From NCBI GenBank assembly GCA_026392465.1, contig JAPLCA010000013.1:62001-126000 (forward strand): 64,000 nucleotides of DNA. Reading direction: 5' to 3'. This document shows, in pieces, positions 35,298-44,876 of this stretch (positions are counted from its first letter, which is position 1; each line of letters opens with the position of its first letter). The DNA is from Propionibacteriales bacterium (lineage in GTDB: Bacteria > Actinomycetota > Actinomycetes > Propionibacteriales > Nocardioidaceae). The translations under genes were made by a program, and so were the position numbers. The notes under the pieces were generated by a model that saw nothing but the letters and a program-made list of their open reading frames with translations, ran no database searches and was not told the DNA's origin.

Positions 35298-35339
35298 GCA
35301 CACGTGTGGGTAGCCATGGCTCGCTATCCACACGTGTGC
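35298..35339. repeat. Palindromic intergenic element at a convergent junction (copy C)
   Basis: 17-nt arms (35298-35314 and 35323-35339) with one mismatch around an 8-nt loop; arm core GCACACGTGTGG, itself containing the palindrome CACACGTGTG. Lies 12 bp beyond the fadAB terminator and 12 bp before the stop of the convergent HNH pseudogene. Confidence 0.85.
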
Positions 35340-35351
35340 GCCGATGTGTGG

Positions 35352-36612
35352 TTAGTGCTCGTCGTCGGTGAGGCCTCGGGCCAGGGCGCGTTCGACGTCG
35401 GAGGTGTTGCCGTGGGGGAGGCCGTGGGTGGCGGGTTCGGCGTCGATGGTGCGGCCGGAGGGCAGGATCCAGCGCAGGGTGCGGTGGCTCTTCATGGCGT
35501 GATGTCGGCGGTGCAGTGGCCAGAGGTTCGATCCCCTGGTGGGGCCTCGGGGATGCGGTACCTGGTGGTCGAGGTCGCAGTCACGGGCCGGTCGCATGCA
35601 GCCGGGGGCCTGGCAGACGCCGTCGCGGAAGCTGATCGCCGTGGCGAGCACGTCGGGCGCGAATCGCCCAACGTATTCGTGCGCCAGCACGTCGCGGGTG
35701 ATGGGGTCGACGAGGAGCCGGTGGTACCCGGGTCGCGCTCGTTCCTCGCGCTCGCTCCGTGGTTCGCTGGCGCTCACCACGGCCCGGCTGTCGGGCTGCG
35801 CCCGACTATGCGCACTTCTCGGCGGGGACGGTCCAGGTGCCGTCGTCGGAGACGGCGGGTCCGGGCTCGGCGCCGGCCAGGACCTCGGCGTCGATGACGA
35901 CGCCGATGTCGGTGCGGGTGCGACCGGTGGAGGGGGTGTCCTCGGTGAGGAGGAGGTCGACGAACGCGTCGGCGCGGACCTGGCCGCGGGTGCGGTCGTC
36001 GCCGTCGGGGCGTGGGGTGCGGCGCAGGCGCGCGTCGATGGCGGCGGCCTGGTGGGAGGGCACGAAGGCGTTGACCCAGGCCATGGCGTCGTCGACGTGG
36101 GTGACTTGCACGTCGCGCTGGCGGCGGGCGGCCTCGGCTCGCTGGGCTGCCTCCTCGGCCTCGACCCGGGCCACAAACCGCCTCAACCAGCCCCGCAGCT
36201 CAGCCACGGTGTGGGTCTTGGCGTAGGCGACGACGGTGTCGTCGAGGCGGTCGTGGGACTCGGGTCGTTGGAGGACCAGGAGGGTGGAGGCGATCTCGCG
36301 GCCGCGCGCCCAGTCGACGTCGCCGCGCCGGAAGGCGAGCCAGGTCTGGGGTGCTCGTTCGCGCAGGCGCTCGGCGGCCGCCAGGCGAGTGGTCACCTGA
36401 ACCTCGGACAGCCCCACGGCCTGGCCGATCTCCAGCGCGATCGCCGAACGCTCCACGAGCCGCACCATCGGCGACTCGATGCCGGCGGTGCGGGTCAGCT
36501 CGGCATCGCGGAACCGCAGCATCGCGACCAGCTCGGACGCCTCCGCCCGCGCCCGCTCACGCGCGAGGGAGGTGAGTCCCTCGAGCGCTCCGGGGTTGCC
36601 GTTCCCGTCCAT
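35352..36612 (-). pseudogene. DUF222/HNH endonuclease (13E12-type), disrupted in the middle
   Basis: The N-terminal two thirds (36612 to 35806, 268 aa; DUF222 helices then TDIGVVIDAEVLAGAEPGP and WTVPAE) end at TAG instead of continuing. The HNH part (RLLVDPITRDVLAHEYVGRF, CQAPGCMRPARDCDLDH, LHRRHHAMKSH) lies downstream in another frame up to 35352. Between them (about 35740-35806) is a repetitive GAGCGAGCGCGAGG-type stretch that replaces the usual linker. DUF222-HNH genes are multi-copy in actinobacteria and behave like mobile elements. TAGGTT 6 nt before the ATG shows its promoter is intact. Confidence 0.8.
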
Positions 36613-36670
36613 GTCTCCAACCTAGGGACACCCTTCGACACCCCCCTTCGGCCCGGATCTGCCCTGTGGA

Positions 36671-37255
36671 TCAGCCGTAGAGCGGGGGTGTGCTCCCGTG
36701 AGTCGTAGGCACCATCTCGAGCCCGTCGGCGTCGAGTAGGCGGGTGATCGCTTCCTCCGACGCACCGATGCCGGCGAAGTGCGCGTCGACGTCGAACGCA
36801 ATGCACCACGCTCGGTCGGCGGGCCACGCGAACGCGGGCGGGAAGGCTCGTCCGTGCGGCTCGGCGGCCTCGTCGACCCAGCGGGCCCAGTCCTCGACCG
36901 TGCCCCGGGCGAGTGCGTACCGGCGCAGCCCGCCCAGGTCGAACCGCGCCGTCGCGGGCAGCTCGGGTCGGTAGGGATACCCCTCCCACAGCAGGAGGAA
37001 GAGGTCGTCCGACGACCCGCCGAGCACCTCGACGACGCGCGTGACGAGCTCGTCGTCGCTCGGCGCCGCGTCGAGCACCTCGTCGGCCACCTCGGCCTCC
37101 GGCTGCCGGTCGAACGCCGGATCGGGCAGCTGGAGCACCCGGGCGTACGCTTCGAACCCTGCCGGCCCGAACCGCAGGGTCGACTCGGTGGTCGCGTCCC
37201 CGGCAGGCGGCAGCCACGCCGCCTCGCCCGCGTCGTGGACGAGTCTCATGCTCAC
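36671..37255 (-). CDS. Uncharacterised actinobacterial protein
   Basis: 194 aa, acidic, no signal or membrane segment. I do not know its function. It contains LRFGPAGFEAYARVL (~28-42), LLLWEGYPYRPELP (~87-100) and WPADRAWCIAFDVDAHFAGIGA (WPADR ~145; written here in part), a pattern I associate with a widespread hypothetical family in actinobacteria. GGAGG six nt before the GTG (37255) supports the start; an ATG two codons later is also possible. Lies between the HNH pseudogene and the XRE/restriction region. Confidence 0.6.
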   Translation of the reverse strand: MSMRLVHDAGEAAWLPPAGDATTESTLRFGPAGFEAYARVLQLPDPAFDRQPEAEVADEVLDAAPSDDELVTRVVEVLGGSSDDLFLLLWEGYPYRPELPATARFDLGGLRRYALARGTVEDWARWVDEAAEPHGRAFPPAFAWPADRAWCIAFDVDAHFAGIGASEEAITRLLDADGLEMVPTTHGSTPPLYG

Positions 37256-37401
37256 CCTTGACCTCCGCTCTCAGTCTCACGTAGGTGTCGCGACAACCGC
37301 TGGCGATCGTAGAAGACGCAGCCTGCGCCTGGCCGTTGCCACCAGTGCTTCTCGGGCGCACGCACGCATCGAGTGACACGAGCGCCGCCGCTCACGCTTG
37401 C

Positions 37402-37710
37402 TCAGGACCGGTGAGGTAGGCGGGAGCGTGCCCTGCAGTCGTCCTTCTGCATGGCCTCGATGAGGTCGACGACCTCGATGTCGAAGGCACCCGCGAGAGC
37501 CCAGATGACGTCCAGCCCCGGATTGCCGACTCCGCCGGAGTTGTTGCGAGCGTTCTCGAGGTTCTGGATCTGGTTGCGGCTGATCCCGGATCGCTCGGCG
37601 AGACCCTCTTGGGTGAGTCCGAGCTCCAACCGGCGGCGCCGGATCTCGTGACCCAGCGCTGCGGTGATCTCCGGCCAGTTGTCCGGGCGACTCACCTCTC
37701 TTCTCGGCAC
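37402..37710 (-). CDS. XRE-family helix-turn-helix regulator
   Basis: 102 aa. HTH_3 domain: IRRRRLELGLTQEGLAERSG and ISRNQIQNLENARNN (~23-57). A second GTG at 37695 directly after AAGAGAGG is an alternative start. It diverges from the restriction gene (67 bp between starts), so it is probably the controller of the restriction-modification genes, limiting restriction until methylation is established (inference). Confidence 0.8.
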   Translation of the reverse strand: MPRREVSRPDNWPEITAALGHEIRRRRLELGLTQEGLAERSGISRNQIQNLENARNNSGGVGNPGLDVIWALAGAFDIEVVDLIEAMQKDDCRARSRLPHRS

Positions 37711-37777
37711 TCGCCCAACGTGGTCTGTCAGCGGGTTACAGTCAGCCCAATGTGTTGTGCATCTGCGAGGCGGCGTC

Positions 37778-40700
37778 GTGACGGCTCACGAGCTGGCTGA
37801 CCCCATCCTGAACGGGCCCTACGACGCCCCCAGCGCACACTTCGTGATGGGTCCACAGGGCCCGACCGGCGAACGAGCCGACGGGCGGCGTCCGAGCGAG
37901 TCCTTCGTCCCAGTGGCCGCCGCGGTGAAGGGTGCTGACGACTCCGGCCAGACCGTGCTTGAGTTCGAGGGCATGTCGGAGCGCCGAGAGGTCAACACCC
38001 TCGTGAACTCGATCCGTCGTGAGGTGGATCTCTGGCGCGCCGGCAACTACCCACGGGCCACGCCGATCTCACGGAAGCTGATGCTGCACTGGGCGGATCC
38101 TTCTCGCGAGAACCGAGTGCTCTTCTGCCAGCGCGAGGCCGTCGAGACCGCGATCTTTCTGCACGAGGTCGCAGGCCGCGAAGGAGTCTTCCGGGACTTC
38201 CGCCGACAGATCGAGGCCGACAACATCCAGTACAACGACGGCTTGCCTCGCATGGCCCTGAAGATGGCGACCGGGACGGGGAAGACGGTCGTGATGGCCA
38301 TGCTCGTCGCGTGGCAGACCCTGAACAAGATCCACGCTCCTCGAGACGCGCGGTTCGTGAAGCGTTTCCTGGCCGTGGCTCCTGGCGTGACCATCCGTGA
38401 TCGTCTCCGCGTCCTGCAGCCGGGGTCGCCGGGCAACTACTACGCCGAGCGCGACCTCGTCCCTCCTGACCTCGTCGACAGCCTCGGCCAGGCGCGGCTC
38501 GCGATCGTGAACTACCACGCCTTCTTTCCACGGGAGTCGAAGGAGGTGAAGGGCGTCTCGAAGACGACTCGACGGATCCTGCTCGCGGGCAAGGAGGACA
38601 ACCCGTTCCTCGAGACGGACGACCTAGTCGTCGCGCGAGTGCTTCGCGATTTAGGACCGGGCGTCGGCGAGGTGATGGTCCTGAACGACGAGGCGCACCA
38701 CTGCTACCGCGACCGCCCCATGGGTTCGACGGAGCTGAAGTCGCTGAAGCTCACGGCGGAGGAGAAGGCCGAGGCGAAGAAGTCGACCGAGGACGCTCGT
38801 GTCTGGTTCAAGGGGCTCCAGGCCGTGAAGAAGCACGTCGGCATCAAGGCCGTCTGGGACCTGTCCGCGACGCCGTACTACCTCAAGGGCAGCGGCTACC
38901 ACGAGGGCTTCATCTTCCCGTGGACGGTCAGCGACTTCTCGTTGATGGACGCCATCGAGTCCGGGATCGTGAAGGTCCCTCGGCTGCCCGTCGATGACGA
39001 TGCTGCTGGTTCCGAGGTCGCCTACCGCGACCTGTGGGAGAACATCGGCGACCAGATGGGCAAGAGCCGACTCAAGGACCTCGACCTGAGCACCTGGACC
39101 ATGCCGGGTCGGCTCGAGGGCGCGATCCGCAGCCTCTACGCGAACTACGAGAAGTCCTTCGCGCAGTGGGAGGCATCGTTGCGGGACCAGGGGGAACCCC
39201 CGCCGGTCTTCATCGTCGTGTGCCCCAACACTTCGGCGTCGCGCCTCGTTCACGCATGGATGAGCGAGAACCTGCCCCGCTTCTCGGACGCCCGCCAGAC
39301 GATTCTCGTCGACTCCGAGCAGCTCGAGTCGGGGGAGCCTCTGTCGGGTGAGTTCAAGCAGATGGCCGCGACCGAGATCGAGACGTTCAAGGCCGAGTAC
39401 CGCCTGCGCAACCCCGGCGCCGACACGGACAAGCTCACCGACGCAGACCTCCTGCGCGAGGTGCTCAACACGGTCGGCAAGCGAGGACGCCTGGGTGAGC
39501 AGGTCAGGTGTGTCGTGAGCGTCGGGATGCTCACCGAGGGGTGGGACGCGAACACCGTCACCCACATCCTCGGCATCCGGGCCTTCCGCTCCCAGCTGCT
39601 GTGCGAGCAGGTCGTCGGTCGTGGCCTACGCCGACGCTCCTACGCGCTCGGCGACGACGGACACTTCGCCGCCGAGTACGCCAACGTATACGGCATCCCC
39701 TTCGCCTTCATCCCGAGCGAGCACGAGGTGGGCCCGCAGACTCCGGCCGTACCTCCGGTCGAGGTCATGTCGTTCAGGGGCCGCGAGCGTTACCGCATCG
39801 AGTTCCCCGTGGTGGACGGCTACCGCACGGAGATCCCCGACGAGCGGCTCGAGTTCGATCCCTCCGCTGACACGGCGCTGGTGGTGGGTCACGACAGCGT
39901 GCCGCGGTGGACGCGGATGGCCGGAATCGTTGGCACGGACGAGATCGCGGACTCCGGTGACCTCGACGCCCGCCCCCAGCGGGTCGCATTCGAGATCGCG
40001 AACCAGCTGCTGCGCACCCACTTCGCCACCGATGGCGACATCCGCCCGTGGTTGTTCCCCCGCCTGCTCGAGATCACGCGTCGGTGGCTCGACGAGTACG
40101 TGACCGTCGAGGAGGGCTACGACCTCAAGGGGCTGCTGCTCGCCGAGGCGCGAGCAGAGGCGTCGGAGAAGTTGTTTCACGCCATCCAGCTGCAGAAGGG
40201 CAACCGGTCCACCCTCATCCTCCCGCTGCTGCGCCGGAGCCGGCCGATGGGCGCCACGGACGGCGTCGACTTCCTCACGCGCAAGGCCGTGGAGCCGACG
40301 GTCAAGTCGGAGGTCTCGCACGTGGTGCTCGATGGCAAGGGCGGCAACACCTGGGAGCAGCTCGTGGCCGCCGAGCTCGAACTGAGCGCCAAGGTCGCTG
40401 CCTACGCGAAGAACGACCACCTTGGCTTCGGCGTGCCCTACGTGCACAAGGGCGTCACGCACACCTACGTCCCCGACTTCCTCGTCCGTCTCGTGCCGCA
40501 GTTCGACGGTGACGTCACCCGGACCCTCGTCATCGAGGTTTCGGGCGGGCAGAAGAGCCCGGGGCCCACGGCGGAGAAGGCAGCCACGATGCGCGACCTC
40601 TGGCTGCCGGCCGTCAACAACGAGGGCTCGTTCGGGCGCTGGGGGTACGTCGAGCTCACGACGATGCTCGGCGTCCGCGATGCGATCGACGCAGCACTTG

Positions 40701-40780
40701 ACGACCTCTACGCCGACGGTGACGTGATCGGCGACCCGCAGCTGATGGACCTCGACAGGAAGGCCCGCCGTGCCTCGTAG
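37778..40780 (+). CDS. res: Type III-like restriction endonuclease subunit (helicase-nuclease)
   Basis: 1000 aa. N-terminal PILNGPYDAPSAHFVMGPQG and GRRPSESFVPV are typical of the BPTD_3080-type subgroup. Helicase motifs: Walker A MATGTGKTVVMAM (~165-177), DEAH-like LNDEAHHCY (motif II, ~304), SATPYYL (motif III) and GMLTEGWDANTVTHI with QVVGRGLRR (motifs V/VI). A C-terminal nuclease-like region has YVPDFLVRL and TLVIEVSGGQK. It would translocate and cut DNA lacking the partner's methylation. GTG 37778 follows GAGG by ~8 nt. Overlaps mod by 11 bp. Confidence 0.88.
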   Translation: MTAHELADPILNGPYDAPSAHFVMGPQGPTGERADGRRPSESFVPVAAAVKGADDSGQTVLEFEGMSERREVNTLVNSIRREVDLWRAGNYPRATPISRKLMLHWADPSRENRVLFCQREAVETAIFLHEVAGREGVFRDFRRQIEADNIQYNDGLPRMALKMATGTGKTVVMAMLVAWQTLNKIHAPRDARFVKRFLAVAPGVTIRDRLRVLQPGSPGNYYAERDLVPPDLVDSLGQARLAIVNYHAFFPRESKEVKGVSKTTRRILLAGKEDNPFLETDDLVVARVLRDLGPGVGEVMVLNDEAHHCYRDRPMGSTELKSLKLTAEEKAEAKKSTEDARVWFKGLQAVKKHVGIKAVWDLSATPYYLKGSGYHEGFIFPWTVSDFSLMDAIESGIVKVPRLPVDDDAAGSEVAYRDLWENIGDQMGKSRLKDLDLSTWTMPGRLEGAIRSLYANYEKSFAQWEASLRDQGEPPPVFIVVCPNTSASRLVHAWMSENLPRFSDARQTILVDSEQLESGEPLSGEFKQMAATEIETFKAEYRLRNPGADTDKLTDADLLREVLNTVGKRGRLGEQVRCVVSVGMLTEGWDANTVTHILGIRAFRSQLLCEQVVGRGLRRRSYALGDDGHFAAEYANVYGIPFAFIPSEHEVGPQTPAVPPVEVMSFRGRERYRIEFPVVDGYRTEIPDERLEFDPSADTALVVGHDSVPRWTRMAGIVGTDEIADSGDLDARPQRVAFEIANQLLRTHFATDGDIRPWLFPRLLEITRRWLDEYVTVEEGYDLKGLLLAEARAEASEKLFHAIQLQKGNRSTLILPLLRRSRPMGATDGVDFLTRKAVEPTVKSEVSHVVLDGKGGNTWEQLVAAELELSAKVAAYAKNDHLGFGVPYVHKGVTHTYVPDFLVRLVPQFDGDVTRTLVIEVSGGQKSPGPTAEKAATMRDLWLPAVNNEGSFGRWGYVELTTMLGVRDAIDAALDDLYADGDVIGDPQLMDLDRKARRAS

Positions 40781-43427
40781 CAGGAAGCCCGCTGGCCCCA
40801 CGCCGGTCGAGGCCACGACCCATGCCGACAAGCGCAAGAACATCCCCACGTCGGACGCGCACGACCTCGTCGACCCCGCACTTGCGGAGGCGCGCCGGCT
40901 CACGCTCGAGCGGCGCCCGCCGACTCCTGAGCTTCTTTGGCGAGGCAAGGACTCCGGCGAGCTCGAGGTCGAGGCTCCGCCGATCTACATCCAGGAGAAG
41001 ATCGACCCCCGGGTGCTGATCGAGAACCTTCGCCAGACCGCTGAGGGAGGCGAGGCGGAGCCCGAGCTGACCCTCTTCGACACCTTCGACGGGCTCGACG
41101 ACCTCGACGCGGTGGACTTCTACCGTCACGAGGCCAACTGGTCGAATCGGATGATCCTGGGCGACTCGCTGCAGGTGATGGGCTCGCTCGCCGAGCGCGA
41201 GCAGCTGCGCGGCCAGGTGCAGATGATCTATATCGACCCGCCGTACGGCATCAAGTTCGGCTCCAACTGGCAGGCCTCGGCCCGCAAGCGCGACGTGAAG
41301 GACGGCAAGCTCGAGGACGCGGCGCGCGAGGCCGAGCAGATCAAGGCTTTCCGTGACACGTGGGAGCTGGGTATCCACTCCTACCTGTCGTACCTCCGCG
41401 ACCGGCTCGTCGTCGCCCGCGAGCTGCTGACCGAGAGCGGCTCGTGCTTCGTGCAGATCGGTGACGAGAACGTCCATCTTGTGCGGAGCCTGATGGACGA
41501 GGTCTTCGGGTCCGACAACTTTGTCAGCCAGATCTCGTTCGCGACCACTGCTGGCTTCGCCCAGGCTGCGGCGTTGAGCCGCTCGGGTGACTTCTTGGTT
41601 TGGTTCGCCAAGGATCGCACGCAGGTGAAGGCTCGCACCCTGCTGCGGAAGTTCGAAGAGCGCACGGGGTATGGCCGTGTTGAACTTGTCGACGGAACTC
41701 GAAGGGCACTTTCCCGTGACGAGAAGTCCGGGACGGTCGATCTTCCTGTGGGCGCCCGCATCTACAACCCAAGTGATGTAGGTGCACAAGGGGCCGCATC
41801 GCAGCCTCAGCCTTTCGAGGTTGCGGGCAAGATCTACTATCCGAGCCCCAATTCTCACTGGAAAGCTCGATATCCCGAGGGAATGCAGAAGCTGGCCTGG
41901 GCTCAGCGGCTGCACTTTACTGCCAACAAGCTGAGCTACGTGCGGTTCGCGGACGACTATGGGTGGGCGCCGTACACGAACAACTGGACGGATACCGTAA
42001 TTGGTGGTTTCACCGACGAGAAGATCTTTGTTGTCCAGACCATCACTAAGGTGGTGCAGAGGTGCATGCTTCTGTGCACGGACCCAGGGGATCTCGTTCT
42101 CGACCCCACCTGTGGATCAGGCACGACAGCCGCCGTTGCAGAGCAGTGGGGGCGGCGGTGGATCACGATCGACACGTCCCGCGTCGCGCTCGCGCTGGCG
42201 CGCCAGCGGTTGATGGGTGCGAAGTTTCCCTACTACCTGCTCGCCGACTCCGATGCGGGTCGGGCGAAGGAGAACTCGCTGTCCGCCACGCCGCTGCCAC
42301 CCTCGCCGGTCACCAACGACATTCGGCACGGGTTCGTGTACGAGCGGGTGCAGCACATCACGTTGAAGTCGATCGCGAACAATCCCGAGATCAAGGAGGG
42401 GATGAGCCGCGCGGAGATCGACGCCGCCATCAAGCGGCACGCGGATTTCGAGAAGCTCTACGACAAGCCGTACGAGGACAAGAACACGGTGCGGGTCGCC
42501 GGTCCGTTCACGGTGGAGAGCCTCTCGCCCCACCGGTCGGTCGAGTTTGACCCGCGCGACGAGCCCGCGTTGGAGGTCGAGCAGCCCGACGGGCCTCAGT
42601 TCGAGCGGAGCATCCTCGACAATCTCACCGCTGCTGGCATCCAGAACGGCGCAAAGGGCGAACGCATCGAGTTCGCGTCGCTCGACGCGTACGCGGGCGC
42701 CTTCATCCAGGCGATCGGTGAGCGGGTCGGCAGTGAGGACGACGACGCCCCGGGACGCGTCGCGATCGCTCTCGGTCCTCAGTACGGGACCGTCAGCCCT
42801 GAGTTCATCAAGGGAGCCGCGAAGGAGGCGATCCGCGACCAGGAGATCGACCTCCTGTGCGTCCTCGGCTTCGCGTTCGACGCGCAGGCGAGCGAGGTCA
42901 AGGAGGTCGACGGCGTCGACCTCGACCCCGGCTTCGCGTCGGTCGCGGGCGAGCGGAAGGTCGGCCGGCTCCCCGTGCTCTTCGTGCGCATGAACGTCGA
43001 CCTCCTCATGGGAGAGGACCTGAAGAAGACCGGCGCCGGCAACTTGTTCACGGTCTTCGGCGAGCCCGACATCGAGCTGCGCGCGGCCGGCGACGGGAAG
43101 GTCGAGGTCGAGCTCCGCGGCGTCGACGTGTACGACCCGACGAAGGGCAGCGTGCGCAGCGCGAGCACCGACCGAATCGCCCTCTGGATGATCGACACCA
43201 ACTACGACGAGGAGTCGTTCTTCGTCCGACACTGCTACTTTACCGGTGGCAACGACCCCTACAAGCGGTTGAAGAGCGCGCTCAAGGCCGAGATCGACGC
43301 TGACGCCTGGGCCTCTCTCTACTCGACGACCTCACGAGCGTTCGACAAGCCCACGACCGGTCGCATCGCGGTGAAGGTGATCAACGACTATGGAGACGAG
43401 GTCATGAAGGTCCTCGACGTCGACTGA
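40770..43427 (+). CDS. mod: Type III-like N6-adenine DNA methyltransferase
   Basis: 885 aa. Beta-class order: catalytic motif IV in MIYIDPPYGIKFGS (~152-165) precedes motif I LDPTCGSGTTAAVAEQWGRR (~442-461). Between them (about 41510-42090) is the probable target-recognition region, which is clearly richer in A/T than the flanks. The C-terminal ~300 aa (from about residue 590) are acidic and of unknown role. Methylates adenine to protect host DNA and gives specificity to Res. GTG start overlaps the res stop, so the two are translationally coupled. Confidence 0.9.
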   Translation: MPRSRKPAGPTPVEATTHADKRKNIPTSDAHDLVDPALAEARRLTLERRPPTPELLWRGKDSGELEVEAPPIYIQEKIDPRVLIENLRQTAEGGEAEPELTLFDTFDGLDDLDAVDFYRHEANWSNRMILGDSLQVMGSLAEREQLRGQVQMIYIDPPYGIKFGSNWQASARKRDVKDGKLEDAAREAEQIKAFRDTWELGIHSYLSYLRDRLVVARELLTESGSCFVQIGDENVHLVRSLMDEVFGSDNFVSQISFATTAGFAQAAALSRSGDFLVWFAKDRTQVKARTLLRKFEERTGYGRVELVDGTRRALSRDEKSGTVDLPVGARIYNPSDVGAQGAASQPQPFEVAGKIYYPSPNSHWKARYPEGMQKLAWAQRLHFTANKLSYVRFADDYGWAPYTNNWTDTVIGGFTDEKIFVVQTITKVVQRCMLLCTDPGDLVLDPTCGSGTTAAVAEQWGRRWITIDTSRVALALARQRLMGAKFPYYLLADSDAGRAKENSLSATPLPPSPVTNDIRHGFVYERVQHITLKSIANNPEIKEGMSRAEIDAAIKRHADFEKLYDKPYEDKNTVRVAGPFTVESLSPHRSVEFDPRDEPALEVEQPDGPQFERSILDNLTAAGIQNGAKGERIEFASLDAYAGAFIQAIGERVGSEDDDAPGRVAIALGPQYGTVSPEFIKGAAKEAIRDQEIDLLCVLGFAFDAQASEVKEVDGVDLDPGFASVAGERKVGRLPVLFVRMNVDLLMGEDLKKTGAGNLFTVFGEPDIELRAAGDGKVEVELRGVDVYDPTKGSVRSASTDRIALWMIDTNYDEESFFVRHCYFTGGNDPYKRLKSALKAEIDADAWASLYSTTSRAFDKPTTGRIAVKVINDYGDEVMKVLDVD

Positions 43428-43436
43428 AGGATGCTG

Positions 43437-44081
43437 ATGAGCAAGCCGACCGACGACGGCCTGGTGCTGCGCACAGCCCACAAGGTCGTCCAGATGGGCA
43501 GGACGGGCGGAGGCCCGTTCAAGAGCGCGCAGGCAGTGGCGCACGAGTGCCTCCTTGCTGCGAACGGCGACGTGGAGGAAGCGGTCCGACGCGCCATCAA
43601 GATCCACGTCCGCTACGCGACCACCGCGGGTGGAGCCACGGGGCTCGGCGGTGTTGCGGCCCTTCCGTTGCAGCTCTCGGCGGGCCTGGCCTCGTCGTAC
43701 GTCATCAATGCTCGGATGACGCAGACGATCGCCCACCTGCGCGGCTACGACGTCGACAGCGACGAGGTTCAGACCGTCGTGCTGGCCACGCTGCTCGGTT
43801 CGAGCGGAGCAGCGGCCGTCCAGAAGACGGGCATCGAGATCGGCAACAAGACTCTCCTCGCCGCCGTCCACAAGGTGCCGGGTCGAGTCCTCATCGACAT
43901 CAACAAGAAGGTCGGCTACCGCCTCTTCACGAAGGCCGGCGAGAAGGGGGTGGTGAACCTGACGAAGCTCGTGCCCTTCGTCGGTGCCCCCATCGGCGCG
44001 ACAGCCGAGAACCTCACGACCAGGACCATCAGCCGCTACGCGCTCCGGAACTTCCCTGCACGGCCCCAGCCCGGGATGTGA
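43437..44081 (+). CDS. EcsC-like protein
   Basis: 214 aa. Glycine/alanine-rich hydrophobic stretch TTAGGATGLGGVAALPLQL (~58-76) and amphipathic helices resemble EcsC-domain proteins, whose role is unknown. ATG 43437 is preferred because GAAGG lies 6 nt upstream; ATG 43431 abuts that site. It starts 9 nt after the mod stop, so it is very probably in the restriction operon, an unusual partner. EcsC assignment is moderate. Confidence 0.6.
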   Translation: MSKPTDDGLVLRTAHKVVQMGRTGGGPFKSAQAVAHECLLAANGDVEEAVRRAIKIHVRYATTAGGATGLGGVAALPLQLSAGLASSYVINARMTQTIAHLRGYDVDSDEVQTVVLATLLGSSGAAAVQKTGIEIGNKTLLAAVHKVPGRVLIDINKKVGYRLFTKAGEKGVVNLTKLVPFVGAPIGATAENLTTRTISRYALRNFPARPQPGM

Positions 44082-44096
44082 CCTCGCACCGTCACG

Positions 44097-44876
44097 TCAC
44101 GTCGGTTCGCTGACGCTGTACTCGACGAGCGCATCGCGGAGGAGGCAGAGCGCAGGTCCGCTCAGCACCGAGCCCCTGACGCGCCGGCTCCCGCCCCGCC
44201 CGACGTTCTCCAACAGGGCCCACGTCGTACGGAGGACGGGCCAGACGTCGTCAGCCGTGATGGGAAGGCCGCCTTGGAATCTCCAGCCGAGTGCTGTCAT
44301 GGTCTCGGCCACCAGGTGCATCTTCGTGTGGGCCGGGTCGTCGGCGAGGTGGATGAGCGTGACGACGGTGGCGTCGGAGTCGAAGTCTGCCTTCGACGAA
44401 ACGAGCGTGTCGGCGAGGTGCTGCCACAACGCGACCGGGTCGTCGACCAGCGCCTTGCCCGTGCGCGTCAGGAGGAGGGTCTCCTTGTGCTTGCGCAATA
44501 GCCCTGCGGTTCGCATCATCCAGAGCCGGAAGGCATGCACAGGGTGCACATCGACCTCACGGTGCACGCCGAACATCCAGTCGTCCATCGACGGGAGCAG
44601 CCTCGCAAGCTCTCGGACGACGTCCGGCTTGAGGTAGCCCGCTTGCGTGAGCCGAAGGTCGCCGGTGGCAGCCCGGTCGAGCAGCCACTGGGTCGGAGCG
44701 AGGGCCTCCACGAGCGCCCGCCCGGTCGGGCTCGGGCCGACGTGCGGCACGACGTTCGAGAGACGTCTCATCAGATCCTGCGCGACCTCGGGTCCGGGTC
44801 GGGGCCGGGTGCTGAGACGCCCGAGAACGGACGAGACGCGAGGGTCGAGGCGGTGTCGGGTGTACTCCATGCTCAC
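44097..44876 (-). CDS. Uncharacterised winged-helix-like protein (resembles C-terminal part of pRiA4b ORF-3-type proteins)
   Basis: 259 aa. Segments LRLTQAGYLKPDVVRELARL (~75-94), FRLWMMRTAGLLRKHKETLL (~117-136) and LTRTGKALVDDPVALWQHLA resemble the repeat region downstream of plasmid pRiA4b ORF-3 domains, likely winged helices. No catalytic motif seen. GTG at 44876 overlaps the TGA of the upstream ATPase gene (GTGA), so it is the second gene of that operon and may bind nucleic acid or the ATPase. Function unknown. Confidence 0.6.
   Translation of the reverse strand: MSMEYTRHRLDPRVSSVLGRLSTRPRPGPEVAQDLMRRLSNVVPHVGPSPTGRALVEALAPTQWLLDRAATGDLRLTQAGYLKPDVVRELARLLPSMDDWMFGVHREVDVHPVHAFRLWMMRTAGLLRKHKETLLLTRTGKALVDDPVALWQHLADTLVSSKADFDSDATVVTLIHLADDPAHTKMHLVAETMTALGWRFQGGLPITADDVWPVLRTTWALLENVGRGGSRRVRGSVLSGPALCLLRDALVEYSVSEPT

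Noticed and set aside
35526-35545. tRNA T-arm-like sequence GGTTCGATCCC
   Set aside because: It lies inside the HNH-domain coding region, and no acceptor, D or anticodon arms fold around it.
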